Positions 8,370-16,746 of a stretch of 64,000 nt of DNA are shown piece by piece. Source of the stretch: Stenotrophomonas maltophilia (lineage in GTDB: Bacteria; Pseudomonadota; Gammaproteobacteria; Xanthomonadales; Xanthomonadaceae); contig FOZF01000001.1 in the NCBI GenBank assembly GCA_900113425.1, positions 474,358 through 538,357 on the forward strand, in the 5' to 3' direction. The translations under genes were made by a program, and so were the position numbers. How positions within the stretch are numbered: position 1 is the first letter of the stretch; the number at the start of each line of letters is the position of its first letter. The notes beneath the pieces were generated by a model, which made no database searches, was not told the DNA's origin, and saw nothing but the letters and a program-made list of their open reading frames with translations.

Positions 8370-11300
8370 TGCGCACCTCCCGTGGTCTGCGCGGCAGCAG
8401 GCGTGGTGGCCGCCGGCGCGGGCGCGGCAGGGGTTCCACCCGCCACCCGTTCGGGAAGCTGCAGGCCGCGCTGCCAGTCACCGCCGCCCTCGCTGCCGCT
8501 GCCAGCCCGGCGGACGATGCGCATTTCCACCGTTACGCCCACACCGTTGCCGTTCCAGGTGATACGGCTGGAATCATCCAGGCGCTCGTACTCGCCTTCG
8601 GCCATCAGGCGGTTGAAGCCGTTCGCGCCCGGTGCGCTGAATACCTCCACAGTACGCCCGTCGCCGGTCACTGCGGTGATCTTCACGCCCGGCACCTGCC
8701 CCGCGTTCGGGTACTGCATGGTGGTCCACTGCGGCGGCGTATTGCGATAGCGAAGCACCTGGCCATCAATCTCGATGGTGTACTCCAGCGCGCCGGCAGC
8801 AGGCGACGGCAGGATCTCGAAGATCGTGGTGTCCTGCGCCGCGCCCGCGGCCGAGCCGCTCACCCAGTTGCCATAGTTGGCAACCAGTTCAGCCGACAGG
8901 TTCACACCCTGCCCTGCCCAGCGGCGGGTCTCCAGCAACGGACCGCGCTGGATCACCAGCGTGCCGAGCGCGTCCTTGTTGAAGGCGGCAATGCTGCCGC
9001 TGGCACCGAAGATGCCAGCGATGTCGCTCGGTGCGGCATCCACGTCCGAGTTGAGGTTGAACGGGTACTGCTGTCCGATACGCGCCTTGAACGGGTCGTA
9101 GACCTGCGCCTTCCAGGTCTTGTTGACCTCATCTTCGGTAGGCGGGATCAGGGCGCTGAAGGTCTGGGTCAACGGGCGCAGCAGCAGCGGACGCAGGGCT
9201 TCACGCTGCTTTTCGTCCAGCCCGGTCAGCACCTGCTCGTCGACCAGCGCCAGGCCCACGCTCAGTTCGGAGCCTTCATTGCTGAAGGTATCCTGCATCA
9301 GCTTGCGGGTGCCTACCCCGATTTCGCCCTGGCTCTTGATTGCATTCAGGCGCGCACGCAGCTTGCCCAGTGTCTCGAAGTAGGCCGTGATCACTGCCGG
9401 CTGATCGCCGCGCTCACTGGTGAGCCGCGCGATGCCTTCGAACGCCTTGCCGATCGGACCCACCGGCTGCGCGGCGGCCGTCGCTGCCGGGTCCTTGCGC
9501 AGGATGGTGCGCTGGAACCAGGCCACGAAGCCCTTGCGCGCCTTGCTCGAACGCGCCTGCGCCGGTGGGTTGTCCCATACCGTCTCCTCGTTGATGCGCT
9601 CCAGCAGAACACGAAGCGGTGAGTTGCCGGGATCACCCAGCTTGTTGATGCGGGCCACCGCCTCGTCGAACGTACTGAACTCTGCCACGCTCAGGCCCTG
9701 CACGAACTTGCTCCACTCACGCGCGTAGTCGTTCTTGTACAGGGTCACCAGCTCGCGCGAGACATGCTCGGGGCTGCCGGCCAGCGACAGGTCGCTCTGC
9801 TCGGTGGTACCCAGCACCCAGTCGGTCGTGCTCAGCTGGGTATTGGCCGCTTCCTTGATCGCATCCTTTACGTACTCTTCCCACGCCTTGCGCGAGAACG
9901 CACCGGAAATCGCATAGCTGCCGTTGATCAGGCGCCCGTTGCGCTCCACACCCACCAGGCTGTCGACGGTGGTCGTTCCGAAGCGGGCGCCGGCACGTGC
10001 CTTGATCTGCGCGTACACGCGCTCCATCGCCGGCTGTCCCTTCATCACCTGCCCCAGCGCCTGACGCGTGTCGGACACCAGCGTGACCTTGTTCTGTATC
10101 TGCGGCCAGCTGGGCTGGCCCGCCTGCGCCACGTAGAAGGTCATCAGCTTCTCGGCCGCGCGGACCATCTCCTCACGGCTCATCTGGCCGCGGTTGGCCT
10201 CCAGCCAGGTGCGCCAGAACAGGGTCAGCTGCTGCGACAGGTGAGCGCCTTCGACGTACTTCGGGTTACCCAGCATCAGGTAGGTCTTCAGTGCGTTGTA
10301 CGCATCGTTGGTACTGGTCGGCGATGCGTTCTGATACAGCACCTCGCTCTCGGCGGCCGCGCTGCTGCCCTGGCCAAGCTTGTCGCGCTCGGCGACCACC
10401 TGGCCGAGATAGTTCTCCAGATTGGAGACGGTCGGCGCCAGCATCACCTGCTGCATGCCGTGGTTGTACTCACGCAGCAGCTTCTCGCGGATCGCGGTGC
10501 CCTGGTACAGGCCCAGATGGGTGGTGATGCCGCCCTCCTTGCCATAACGGTCCAGCTGCTCCATGCGATCCTGCAGCAGAAGCAAGGCATCGATGCGCGA
10601 CTTCAGGTCCATGCGGTCCTTCTGCACGCGCACGGCCTGGTCCAGGTCCTTGGTGGCATTGGCCACCAGCTGGGCATTGGTGGTGTACGACCAAGTCCAC
10701 AGGCCCAGCGCCAGCGCCAGCACACCCACCGCGCCCAGGAACACGCCATAGCGCAGCCGGTTCTGGTGCGGGCTGGAATACTGCCGGACCAGTTCCTTGT
10801 CGGCGAAGATCACCTTGCGGAACAGGTCCTTGAGGAAGAACGCGGTATGGCCTGTCGGCGCCTCATCGACATTGGATCCGCGCTCCAGGTTGAACTGGCG
10901 GCCGACGCGCTCGGACGCGTGATGTACCGAGCGGCCTTCCTGCAGTGCGCTGGAGAAGTAGAAGCCACGGAACACCGGCTTGAACTGGTAGGGGTTGTCC
11001 TCGAACAGCGTAGCGATGAAGGTGCGCAGCGCCGGCTTGATGCCGACGAACTCCAGCGGCAACGACAGCAGCCCAGGCGAGACTTCACGGCCACGCTGCA
11101 TGGCCATGTGGGTCAGGCTCATTTCCTTGATGCCTTCGGCCAGCTCATCGAAATGGCTGTCGAATGCCGCCAGCGCGTCGCCCTGCTGATGCACGTCGAA
11201 CGGCAGCGTCGCACCCCACACATGCTCGCGCTCGCCGGGATCGAGGTTGCGGAAGAACTCGCTGAAACCGGCGATGAGGTCGGCCTTGGTGAACAGCACG

Positions 11301-12067
11301 TACACCGGCGCGAACACTTCCAGCCGCTCGGTGATTTCCTGCACGCGCTGGCGCAGGTTCTTGGCCAGCTCGATCGCGAACTCCGGCTTGCTGCCGGACA
11401 GCTCGGCCAGGCTCGCGGCGATGATCACGCCGTTGATCGGTGCACGCGGGCGGTTCTTCTTCAGCAGGCCGAGGAAGGTCAGCCACTCCATGCGGTCCTC
11501 GACGCTGACCGAATAGCGGCCAGCGGTGTCGAGCACGATCCCGTTGGTGGTGAAGTACCAGTCGCAGTTGCGGGTACCACCGATGCCCTGCACCACGTTG
11601 CCGCGGTTGTCCTCGAACGGGAACTGCAGGCCGGAATTGAGGATGGCCGTACTCTTGCCCGCAGCCGGATTGCCGATGATCACGTACCACGGCAGCTCGT
11701 ACAGCGCGGCGTTGCCCTTCAGCACGCCCATCCGCGAGGACTTGATCTGCTTGACCGCGTCCATCATGCGCGTACGCAGCGCCTCGGTATCGGCGCGCTG
11801 GGCGGGTTGAGCGGTGGCTACCGCCTTGTCCGCCTCGTCCTTGACCATCGCCTCCACGCGCTTGGCCGCGCGACGGGCCAGGATCCGCTTCACGATCCAG
11901 ACCAGCAGCGCCAGCACCAGCAGGCCGGCCAGCACGATGGCCACCCAGATGCCGATCTGCCGTGCTTCGGCCTCACCGTAGTGGGCCAGCGCAGCGGCAC
12001 CGACCAGGCCGAGCACCATCCAGAGACGGTAGTCGCGCAGGTAGTAGCTGAAATTGCTCAAACTCAT
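8366..12067 (-). CDS. tssM: T6SS inner-membrane complex protein TssM (IcmF family)
   Basis: 1233 residues counting from MSLSNFSYYLRDYRLWMV, 16 bp after the preceding stop. Two membrane helices near residues 14-50 precede a cytoplasmic domain with the Walker A motif GNPAAGKSTAILNSG. A third helix (YGVFLGAVGVLALALGLW) near residue 400 leads to the long periplasmic part, ending in a region with EMRIVRRAGSGS and an Ala/Pro/Thr-rich tail. TssM spans the envelope and joins TssL in the inner membrane to TssJ at the outer membrane. An in-frame extension upstream exists but would overlap the preceding gene. Confidence 0.96.
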   Translation of the reverse strand: MSLSNFSYYLRDYRLWMVLGLVGAAALAHYGEAEARQIGIWVAIVLAGLLVLALLVWIVKRILARRAAKRVEAMVKDEADKAVATAQPAQRADTEALRTRMMDAVKQIKSSRMGVLKGNAALYELPWYVIIGNPAAGKSTAILNSGLQFPFEDNRGNVVQGIGGTRNCDWYFTTNGIVLDTAGRYSVSVEDRMEWLTFLGLLKKNRPRAPINGVIIAASLAELSGSKPEFAIELAKNLRQRVQEITERLEVFAPVYVLFTKADLIAGFSEFFRNLDPGEREHVWGATLPFDVHQQGDALAAFDSHFDELAEGIKEMSLTHMAMQRGREVSPGLLSLPLEFVGIKPALRTFIATLFEDNPYQFKPVFRGFYFSSALQEGRSVHHASERVGRQFNLERGSNVDEAPTGHTAFFLKDLFRKVIFADKELVRQYSSPHQNRLRYGVFLGAVGVLALALGLWTWSYTTNAQLVANATKDLDQAVRVQKDRMDLKSRIDALLLLQDRMEQLDRYGKEGGITTHLGLYQGTAIREKLLREYNHGMQQVMLAPTVSNLENYLGQVVAERDKLGQGSSAAAESEVLYQNASPTSTNDAYNALKTYLMLGNPKYVEGAHLSQQLTLFWRTWLEANRGQMSREEMVRAAEKLMTFYVAQAGQPSWPQIQNKVTLVSDTRQALGQVMKGQPAMERVYAQIKARAGARFGTTTVDSLVGVERNGRLINGSYAISGAFSRKAWEEYVKDAIKEAANTQLSTTDWVLGTTEQSDLSLAGSPEHVSRELVTLYKNDYAREWSKFVQGLSVAEFSTFDEAVARINKLGDPGNSPLRVLLERINEETVWDNPPAQARSSKARKGFVAWFQRTILRKDPAATAAAQPVGPIGKAFEGIARLTSERGDQPAVITAYFETLGKLRARLNAIKSQGEIGVGTRKLMQDTFSNEGSELSVGLALVDEQVLTGLDEKQREALRPLLLRPLTQTFSALIPPTEDEVNKTWKAQVYDPFKARIGQQYPFNLNSDVDAAPSDIAGIFGASGSIAAFNKDALGTLVIQRGPLLETRRWAGQGVNLSAELVANYGNWVSGSAAGAAQDTTIFEILPSPAAGALEYTIEIDGQVLRYRNTPPQWTTMQYPNAGQVPGVKITAVTGDGRTVEVFSAPGANGFNRLMAEGEYERLDDSSRITWNGNGVGVTVEMRIVRRAGSGSEGGGDWQRGLQLPERVAGGTPAAPAPAATTPAAAQTTGGAQ

Positions 12068-12083
12068 GCAGGGATCCAGGAAG

Positions 12084-13514
12084 TCAGGGGGCCGACGGCG
12101 CATCGGCCGCCTGCGTCGGGGAAGGAAGAGGGTCGACCAGGCCGAACAGTCGCTGCTGGTTGTCGGCCACGCCGAGCAACAGCACCGGCTCGGCCTGGCG
12201 GTCAAGCTGTGTACGGGCCAGTGCCAGCTGCGCCAATGGCAGCACGGGGCCCAGTTCGCCTGCGCTGATCGCCAGCGCCAGGCTCTGCGGACTGAAGTCC
12301 AGGTCGGGAGCGAGCGACGCCGTGATGGCGGCGGCATCGACCATCAGATCGCCCCGGTGATCGGCATCATGCAGCACGAACTGGGCCTGCGCTCCCTCCA
12401 GGCCCAGCGTCTGCTGCCACTGCGCGGCGAGCGTCGCCAGCTGACGGCGCTGTTCGGCCGGCCGGGTCGCCTCGATCTGCTCGGCGCGCACCAGTTGCGG
12501 ACGCCACAGCCGCGCGTCGCCTTCATGGGCAACGCCCCGGCTCGCCAGCAGGACGCCGGCGGCACCCTCGCCCGGTACACGACCATCCGGGTTCTGCGCC
12601 GTTGCCAGCACTCCGGAGGACTGCCATGAGGAAACGATGCCGGCATCGATCGAAGAAGACGCGGACACCAGCAGGTGCCAGCGTGGCTCGCCCTGATCCA
12701 GTGCGTCGATCACCCGTTGCAGGTGCGGCCACACCTCGCGTGCGCCGTCCAGCGAGGTGACCCGGACATCGAAGCGGCGCGCATCGATGCCTGCCATCCG
12801 CGCCTGCTCAAGCAACCATGTCTGCACCCAGGGGCGCAGCGCATCGGACCAGCTGCCCGGCACCAGCAGCTCGACGCTCAGTACGTTCTCCACGCGCTGT
12901 TCGTCGCGACGCCGCAGACCGGCCACCACCACTTCCTCGGAAGCCATGATCTCCGGCAGCGCAGCGGATGCTGCCTCCAGCAGTTCCTCCAGCACCGGCT
13001 GCAGCAGGGCAAGCGCACGCCGTTCGTGGGCTGCGGTATCGATGCCGTCCTGACGGGCCTGCAGCACCAGGAACTCATCGAGGTCCTGCGCCGCGCTCAT
13101 GCGCACCGGCAGGTTGTAGTTGTCGCGGAAGCGGCCATCGAGCGTGGGACGCGGCGGCGCAGCGGCAGCAGCCAGCCATGATGGGGCATCCAGATCCACA
13201 CCCAGCCTGAGGCCACCGGCAATCAACGCCACCGACGGCGGCACCACCTTCGGCGCGACGGCTTCGCCTTTGCCCTTGACCGGCTCCCCATCGTTGGCCG
13301 CAGCCTTGTCCAGCGCCGCATCGACGCCACGGCGCGCGGCGCCACGCAGCATGAAGCCGGCACCGCTCAGGCCGACGGGCAGCAGGCCCAGGTAGGCCAG
13401 CATCTGCATGCCGGTCGGTACCGTGCCGCTGTTGCGCCAGTAGAGAATCGTCGCGCCCCAGGTGGCGACGAAGATCATCACCACCGAAGCTGCTTTGCCC
13501 AGCCATCCTGTCAT
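12084..13514 (-). CDS. Membrane protein of unknown role in the tssM operon, with a ketosynthase-like motif
   Basis: A 476-residue protein with two membrane helices near residues 7-27 and 36-57, then a soluble part. I do not recognise the family with certainty. Residues 310-324 (DGRVPGEGAAGVLLA) resemble the glycine-rich DGFVMGEGAGVLVLE signature of beta-ketoacyl synthases, and HLLVSASSSIDAGIV before it sits where those enzymes have another conserved strand. No Cys-His-His catalytic set is evident, so a thiolase-fold pseudoenzyme is possible. Its place between PAAR and tssM in one tight operon points to a T6SS accessory job. A Tla3/DUF2875-type adaptor is one alternative I cannot test by eye. 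Confidence 0.6.
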   Translation of the reverse strand: MTGWLGKAASVVMIFVATWGATILYWRNSGTVPTGMQMLAYLGLLPVGLSGAGFMLRGAARRGVDAALDKAAANDGEPVKGKGEAVAPKVVPPSVALIAGGLRLGVDLDAPSWLAAAAAPPRPTLDGRFRDNYNLPVRMSAAQDLDEFLVLQARQDGIDTAAHERRALALLQPVLEELLEAASAALPEIMASEEVVVAGLRRRDEQRVENVLSVELLVPGSWSDALRPWVQTWLLEQARMAGIDARRFDVRVTSLDGAREVWPHLQRVIDALDQGEPRWHLLVSASSSIDAGIVSSWQSSGVLATAQNPDGRVPGEGAAGVLLASRGVAHEGDARLWRPQLVRAEQIEATRPAEQRRQLATLAAQWQQTLGLEGAQAQFVLHDADHRGDLMVDAAAITASLAPDLDFSPQSLALAISAGELGPVLPLAQLALARTQLDRQAEPVLLLGVADNQQRLFGLVDPLPSPTQAADAPSAP

Positions 13515-13556
13515 CAGTTGCCCTGCTCCATGCGCTGCTCCTGTCGACCGTGCAGG

Positions 13557-13817
13557 TCAACGCAGACCGGTCATGGCCTGCGAAGCGACCAGCGTCGCTC
13601 CACACGCGGTGCGGTCGCCATCGCGCGCCACCGGCTGACCGTCGATGAGCACTGTCGCGTCGCCACTGACAATCGTGGTCGCGCCATGCACGGCGCACAA
13701 CGCGCGATCGCCGACGCGCGCCACCGGCCTGCCATTGATGTCGGTCTGCCCGGTGCCGGCCACCACGGTGCCTCCGTGGCTGAGCGGGTCACCGACGACG
13801 ATAAACGGTCGTGCCAT
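13557..13817 (-). CDS. PAAR-domain spike-tip protein
   Basis: An 86-residue stand-alone PAAR protein. The repeats GDPLSHGGTVVAGTGQTDINGRPVARVGDR and HGATTIVSGDATVLIDGQPVARDGDRTACG are seen in part as GDPLSHGG, NGRPVARVGD and DGQPVARDGD, with the His and Cys residues that hold the zinc ion in this family (H in SHGG, C and H in LCAVHG, C in TACG). PAAR proteins sharpen the VgrG tip and can link effectors to it. There is no toxin extension, so this is probably a general-purpose tip shared by the three VgrGs. Confidence 0.94.
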   Translation of the reverse strand: MARPFIVVGDPLSHGGTVVAGTGQTDINGRPVARVGDRALCAVHGATTIVSGDATVLIDGQPVARDGDRTACGATLVASQAMTGLR

Positions 13818-13922
13818 CCATCATGCTCCTTGATCCATGTGTGACCCGGCGTTCCATCGCCCCCCGGTTCCCCCGACGACGCAGGCCATCGGCGTAACCA
13901 TACCAGTACCGCCGTGCGGTTA

Positions 13923-14804
13923 TCACCCTTGACGGGACAGTTCCTCGCGCTTTGCCACCCGGGCGGCGCGGCAGCGGTCCGTCATTTCCACGTGAACATA
14001 GTCCTTGATGCTCCGCCAGTTTCCGCCCCAGTCCAGGCCCGCCTGTTCAGCCAGCTCGCCGTACAGGAAGTACCCACGCCGGGTCCACGGATCTTCCATG
14101 TCCCATTGCAGCTTCCCATCGCGGATCGGTGCGCTGTCCACGCCCAGCCCATACTGGTGGCAGCTCTGCCAGGCACCGGCCCGGGTCGCCTTGCCACCGG
14201 CCATCAGTTCGGCCTGCCGCTGCGGACTGCGATAGCCTTCGATCAGCACCATTTCGTAACCGTACTGGCGTCGCATGACCTCATAGATGGCCAGCACGCG
14301 CTGCTGCAGATCGGGATCGATCTGACCCCATTTGCGATCAGCTGTGACGATTTCAGGCCGCAGACGACGCACTTCGGCGGTGGTGAACACCTCCGGCGGC
14401 GGCGGCGGCGGCGGCGTCAGCCGCTCCCCACGCAGCAGCTGCGCGACCATCGAACTCGATTCCGCCAGATCATCGCCCCTGAAATCCTCCAGCACCACGG
14501 TCTGCCGCGTGACGAATATCACAGTTGGAGGAATCAGCAGCAACGCTGCGGCAACAACCAGAATGAGCCAGTGACGCCGCAGCGCCCCGTGCACGGCTCC
14601 GACCTCTTCACGAACCCCACTGCGCACGCGGGTGGCGCCGTGGCCGACCCGGTCACCGACCTGCCCCGCCCGACGACGGAATCCGCCCAGACGCTTCGCG
14701 ATCGCCTGACGCAGCGATTCGACCGTCTCGGGGAACAACAGTACCCAGCACACGCCGGCCACCAACAGTACGACGGCAATGGCAGCAACCACGATTGGCA
14801 ACAC
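13923..14804 (-). CDS. Membrane-anchored M15-type peptidoglycan peptidase
   Basis: About 293 residues. The GTG at 14804 is chosen because AGGGAGG lies 4 bases upstream; TTG at 14801 would have better spacing, and a TTG at 14864 lacks such a site. Two membrane helices (LPIVVAAIAVVLLVAGVCW and WLILVVAAALLLIPPTVIF) flank a cytoplasmic basic loop. After a run of eight prolines comes an M15/VanY-like domain: EGYRSPQRQAEL, the zinc motif SCHQYGLGVD (SxHxxGxxxD) and DYVHVEM. Such enzymes cut L-Ala-D-Glu or D-Ala-D-Ala bonds. First gene of the M15-PAAR-tssM-tagF-ompA unit, so it may open the wall for T6SS assembly; an effector role is the alternative. Confidence 0.82.
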   Translation of the reverse strand: MLPIVVAAIAVVLLVAGVCWVLLFPETVESLRQAIAKRLGGFRRRAGQVGDRVGHGATRVRSGVREEVGAVHGALRRHWLILVVAAALLLIPPTVIFVTRQTVVLEDFRGDDLAESSSMVAQLLRGERLTPPPPPPPEVFTTAEVRRLRPEIVTADRKWGQIDPDLQQRVLAIYEVMRRQYGYEMVLIEGYRSPQRQAELMAGGKATRAGAWQSCHQYGLGVDSAPIRDGKLQWDMEDPWTRRGYFLYGELAEQAGLDWGGNWRSIKDYVHVEMTDRCRAARVAKREELSRQG

Positions 14805-15001
14805 CGGTCCTCCCTGACACGCGATCTGGTTGACGCCCCAACCGCTTTCACTAAGAATGCGCAAATTCGCTTCGGCAGTTGCCGACTCAAACCAAGGGCT
14901 GGATGCACTTGAATAATGGCGGAATCAATCGGCCAAGTCTGCTCTCAGGGGGAGCGCAGGCAAAGGGCCAGGCCCCGAATTCGGGCCGTATTCTGGCAGA
15001 C

Positions 15002-15751
15002 ATGGAGGGCCGGCAGGCAACCGCGTCGCCACGTGCCGCACGCGCGCCGTCCAGCGGCAAACGCCGTACGGTCCTGTGGCTGGCATTGGCCAGTGCCGTG
15101 GTCGTCATCGCCGGGCTGACCGCCTGGGGTCTGTCCGGTAGTAATGACGACAGCGACCCGTCCGAGTACTCACTGACACCCGACGCCGGCCATGTGACCG
15201 GGCATCCGGACACCCCGTCCGTGGCACCGGGTGAAGGTGCCGCGATGATCGTCGATGCACCCGCTTCTCCCACTGAGCCGGCGCTGCCGGCCACCACCGG
15301 GAGCCCACCCGCTCCTGCCGCTGACGCGGCAACCGCTGCTGCGGGCGCTGCCGCAACCACCGGCACCGCTGCAACGACGCGGGCACGAGGCGCCCAGCCG
15401 GGTGAACGCAGCAGTCGCGCCGCCGGTACCGCAGGCAAGGGTGATGAGAATCTGCTCGGCACCCTGCTCGGCATCATCAAGGAAGAGGACAAGGCCAAGG
15501 CAAAAGCCAAGGCCCAGCCTCAGAGCATGGATGATCTGATCGCCCAGATCGAAGCAGACCAGCGCAAACGCGCCGAAGACGAGCGCGCCGCGTTCGAGCG
15601 CGTGGCCAGCAAGAAGTCCGCCTCGACCGAATCCAACATCCAGGCGCAGCTGCGCAGCTGCCCCAGCCCCACCTCACTGAAAGGCGTGGACTGCCGGCGC
15701 AGGATCTGTGCGGCGGTGAGCGGCAAGGATCCGGCCTGCCCGGCGATGTGA
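15002..15751 (+). CDS. Single-helix membrane protein of unknown function
   Basis: About 249 residues with one membrane helix (TVLWLALASAVVVIAGLTAWGL) near residues 23-44, then a long Ala/Thr/Pro-rich low-complexity linker, a charged coiled-coil-like segment (KEEDKAKAKAKAQ, IEADQRKRAEDERAAFERV) and a C-terminal part with four cysteines (SCPSP, DCRRRIC, DPAC). Type II topology with the cysteines in the periplasm is likely. Start chosen at the ATG at 15002; a TTG at 14879 in frame would add 41 residues without a better ribosome site. Divergent from the M15-tssM operon. No family recognised; a T6SS accessory role is only a guess from position. Confidence 0.55.
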   Translation: MEGRQATASPRAARAPSSGKRRTVLWLALASAVVVIAGLTAWGLSGSNDDSDPSEYSLTPDAGHVTGHPDTPSVAPGEGAAMIVDAPASPTEPALPATTGSPPAPAADAATAAAGAAATTGTAATTRARGAQPGERSSRAAGTAGKGDENLLGTLLGIIKEEDKAKAKAKAQPQSMDDLIAQIEADQRKRAEDERAAFERVASKKSASTESNIQAQLRSCPSPTSLKGVDCRRRICAAVSGKDPACPAM

Positions 15752-15758
15752 TCCTCAG

Positions 15759-15782
15759 CCCTGCCTGCTGACGCAGGCAGGG
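15759..15782. terminator. Hairpin between convergent genes
   Basis: A perfect 10-bp stem (CCCTGCCTGC with its complement) closes a TGAC loop. It lies just after the stop at 15751 and before the convergent stop at 15802. No T run is present, so it is a probable bidirectional transcript end rather than a classic terminator. Confidence 0.65.
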
Positions 15783-15801
15783 GCCTACCGCACGGGCCCG
15801 C

Positions 15802-16746
15802 TCAGAGCGGACGCCGATCGGGCTCGAACTGCGCCATCACCTCGGGTTCCACGAGCCGAAGAGGATCGTTGGCATCGATTGCGCACTCGTCTTCCACCCA
15901 CTGTGGCCACACGGGCGCGCGGCAGGATCGAAGGACCAGCCATCTGCACAACACCAAGGGCAGCAGCAAGGGCATCAGGATGAAGCGTGCGCCCAGCAGG
16001 CTGGGACCGAGACTGGCCACCACGAACAGGTAGCAGTTGCGCCATGACGGCGTCACGGACAGATTCATCTGGCGACCCTCGATGGTATCGACCACCTCTG
16101 CCGGCCCCTGCTCCATGTAGCGGCGAATGAACTCCCAGATGCCGCGGATCTTCTGTTCGTCGTCGAAGTAATGGCCCACCGCGAAGGTGCGCTTGATCAC
16201 CCGATCCTCGAGGATGCTGCAGCGCAGGTCGCGCAGGAACGTCTGGCTGGTCCCATGCCCGATGTAGAACACGGCCTCATCCCATGGCACGGACACAGCG
16301 CCCTCTTCCCCACCCGTGAAGAAATAGACCGTCCGGTTGCGCCGGTTGAACCGTGTCGGATACCAGACATAGGTGAAGAACTCGTAGCGCAGCGTCGTGT
16401 GCCAGAACAGCACCGGGGCACCGACCACGCACACGCCGACCATGGCGTACATCACCCAGTCCCAGAAGTCGCCTTCCAGGTTCGGGATCACCAGCGTGAA
16501 AAGCAGGAAGAAACCGAACAGGAACAGGGCCAGTGTCCCCAGCAGGACCATGGTGGTGGAGACCATTCCGCGCAGGCGGAATCTTCGGTCGATCAGATCG
16601 ATGTAGGTCGAGTTGAAATGAACCAACGAAGCACGTTCGTCAGGTGCGACATCCTCGGCTATCCGAGGATCGAAACGTGAGGCGCTCTCCTGCGCCGAGA
16701 GAAAGCGATCCGTCGGGAAACTGCGCATCCACCCGCTGTACATCAA
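15802..16746 (-). CDS. Four-helix membrane protein, candidate immunity to the VasX-like effector
   Basis: 314 residues with four hydrophobic segments: VSTTMVLLGTLALFLFGFFL, WVMYAMVGVCVVGAPVLF, NCYLFVVASLGPSLLGARFI and LLLPLVLCRWLVL. It resembles the DUF6708-type membrane proteins that often sit beside T6SS or Rhs toxins (family name from memory). Its ATG overlaps the stop of the upstream effector by 4 bp, so the two are made together. Immunity to pore-forming VasX-type toxins is usually provided by an inner-membrane protein encoded next to the toxin, which fits. The first methionine pair (MMYSGW) leaves one residue of doubt about the start. Confidence 0.65.
   Translation of the reverse strand: MMYSGWMRSFPTDRFLSAQESASRFDPRIAEDVAPDERASLVHFNSTYIDLIDRRFRLRGMVSTTMVLLGTLALFLFGFFLLFTLVIPNLEGDFWDWVMYAMVGVCVVGAPVLFWHTTLRYEFFTYVWYPTRFNRRNRTVYFFTGGEEGAVSVPWDEAVFYIGHGTSQTFLRDLRCSILEDRVIKRTFAVGHYFDDEQKIRGIWEFIRRYMEQGPAEVVDTIEGRQMNLSVTPSWRNCYLFVVASLGPSLLGARFILMPLLLPLVLCRWLVLRSCRAPVWPQWVEDECAIDANDPLRLVEPEVMAQFEPDRRPL

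Noticed and set aside
9764..12268. 834-codon plus-strand open frame opposite tssM
   Set aside because: No recognisable domain and entirely inside tssM; GC-driven shadow.
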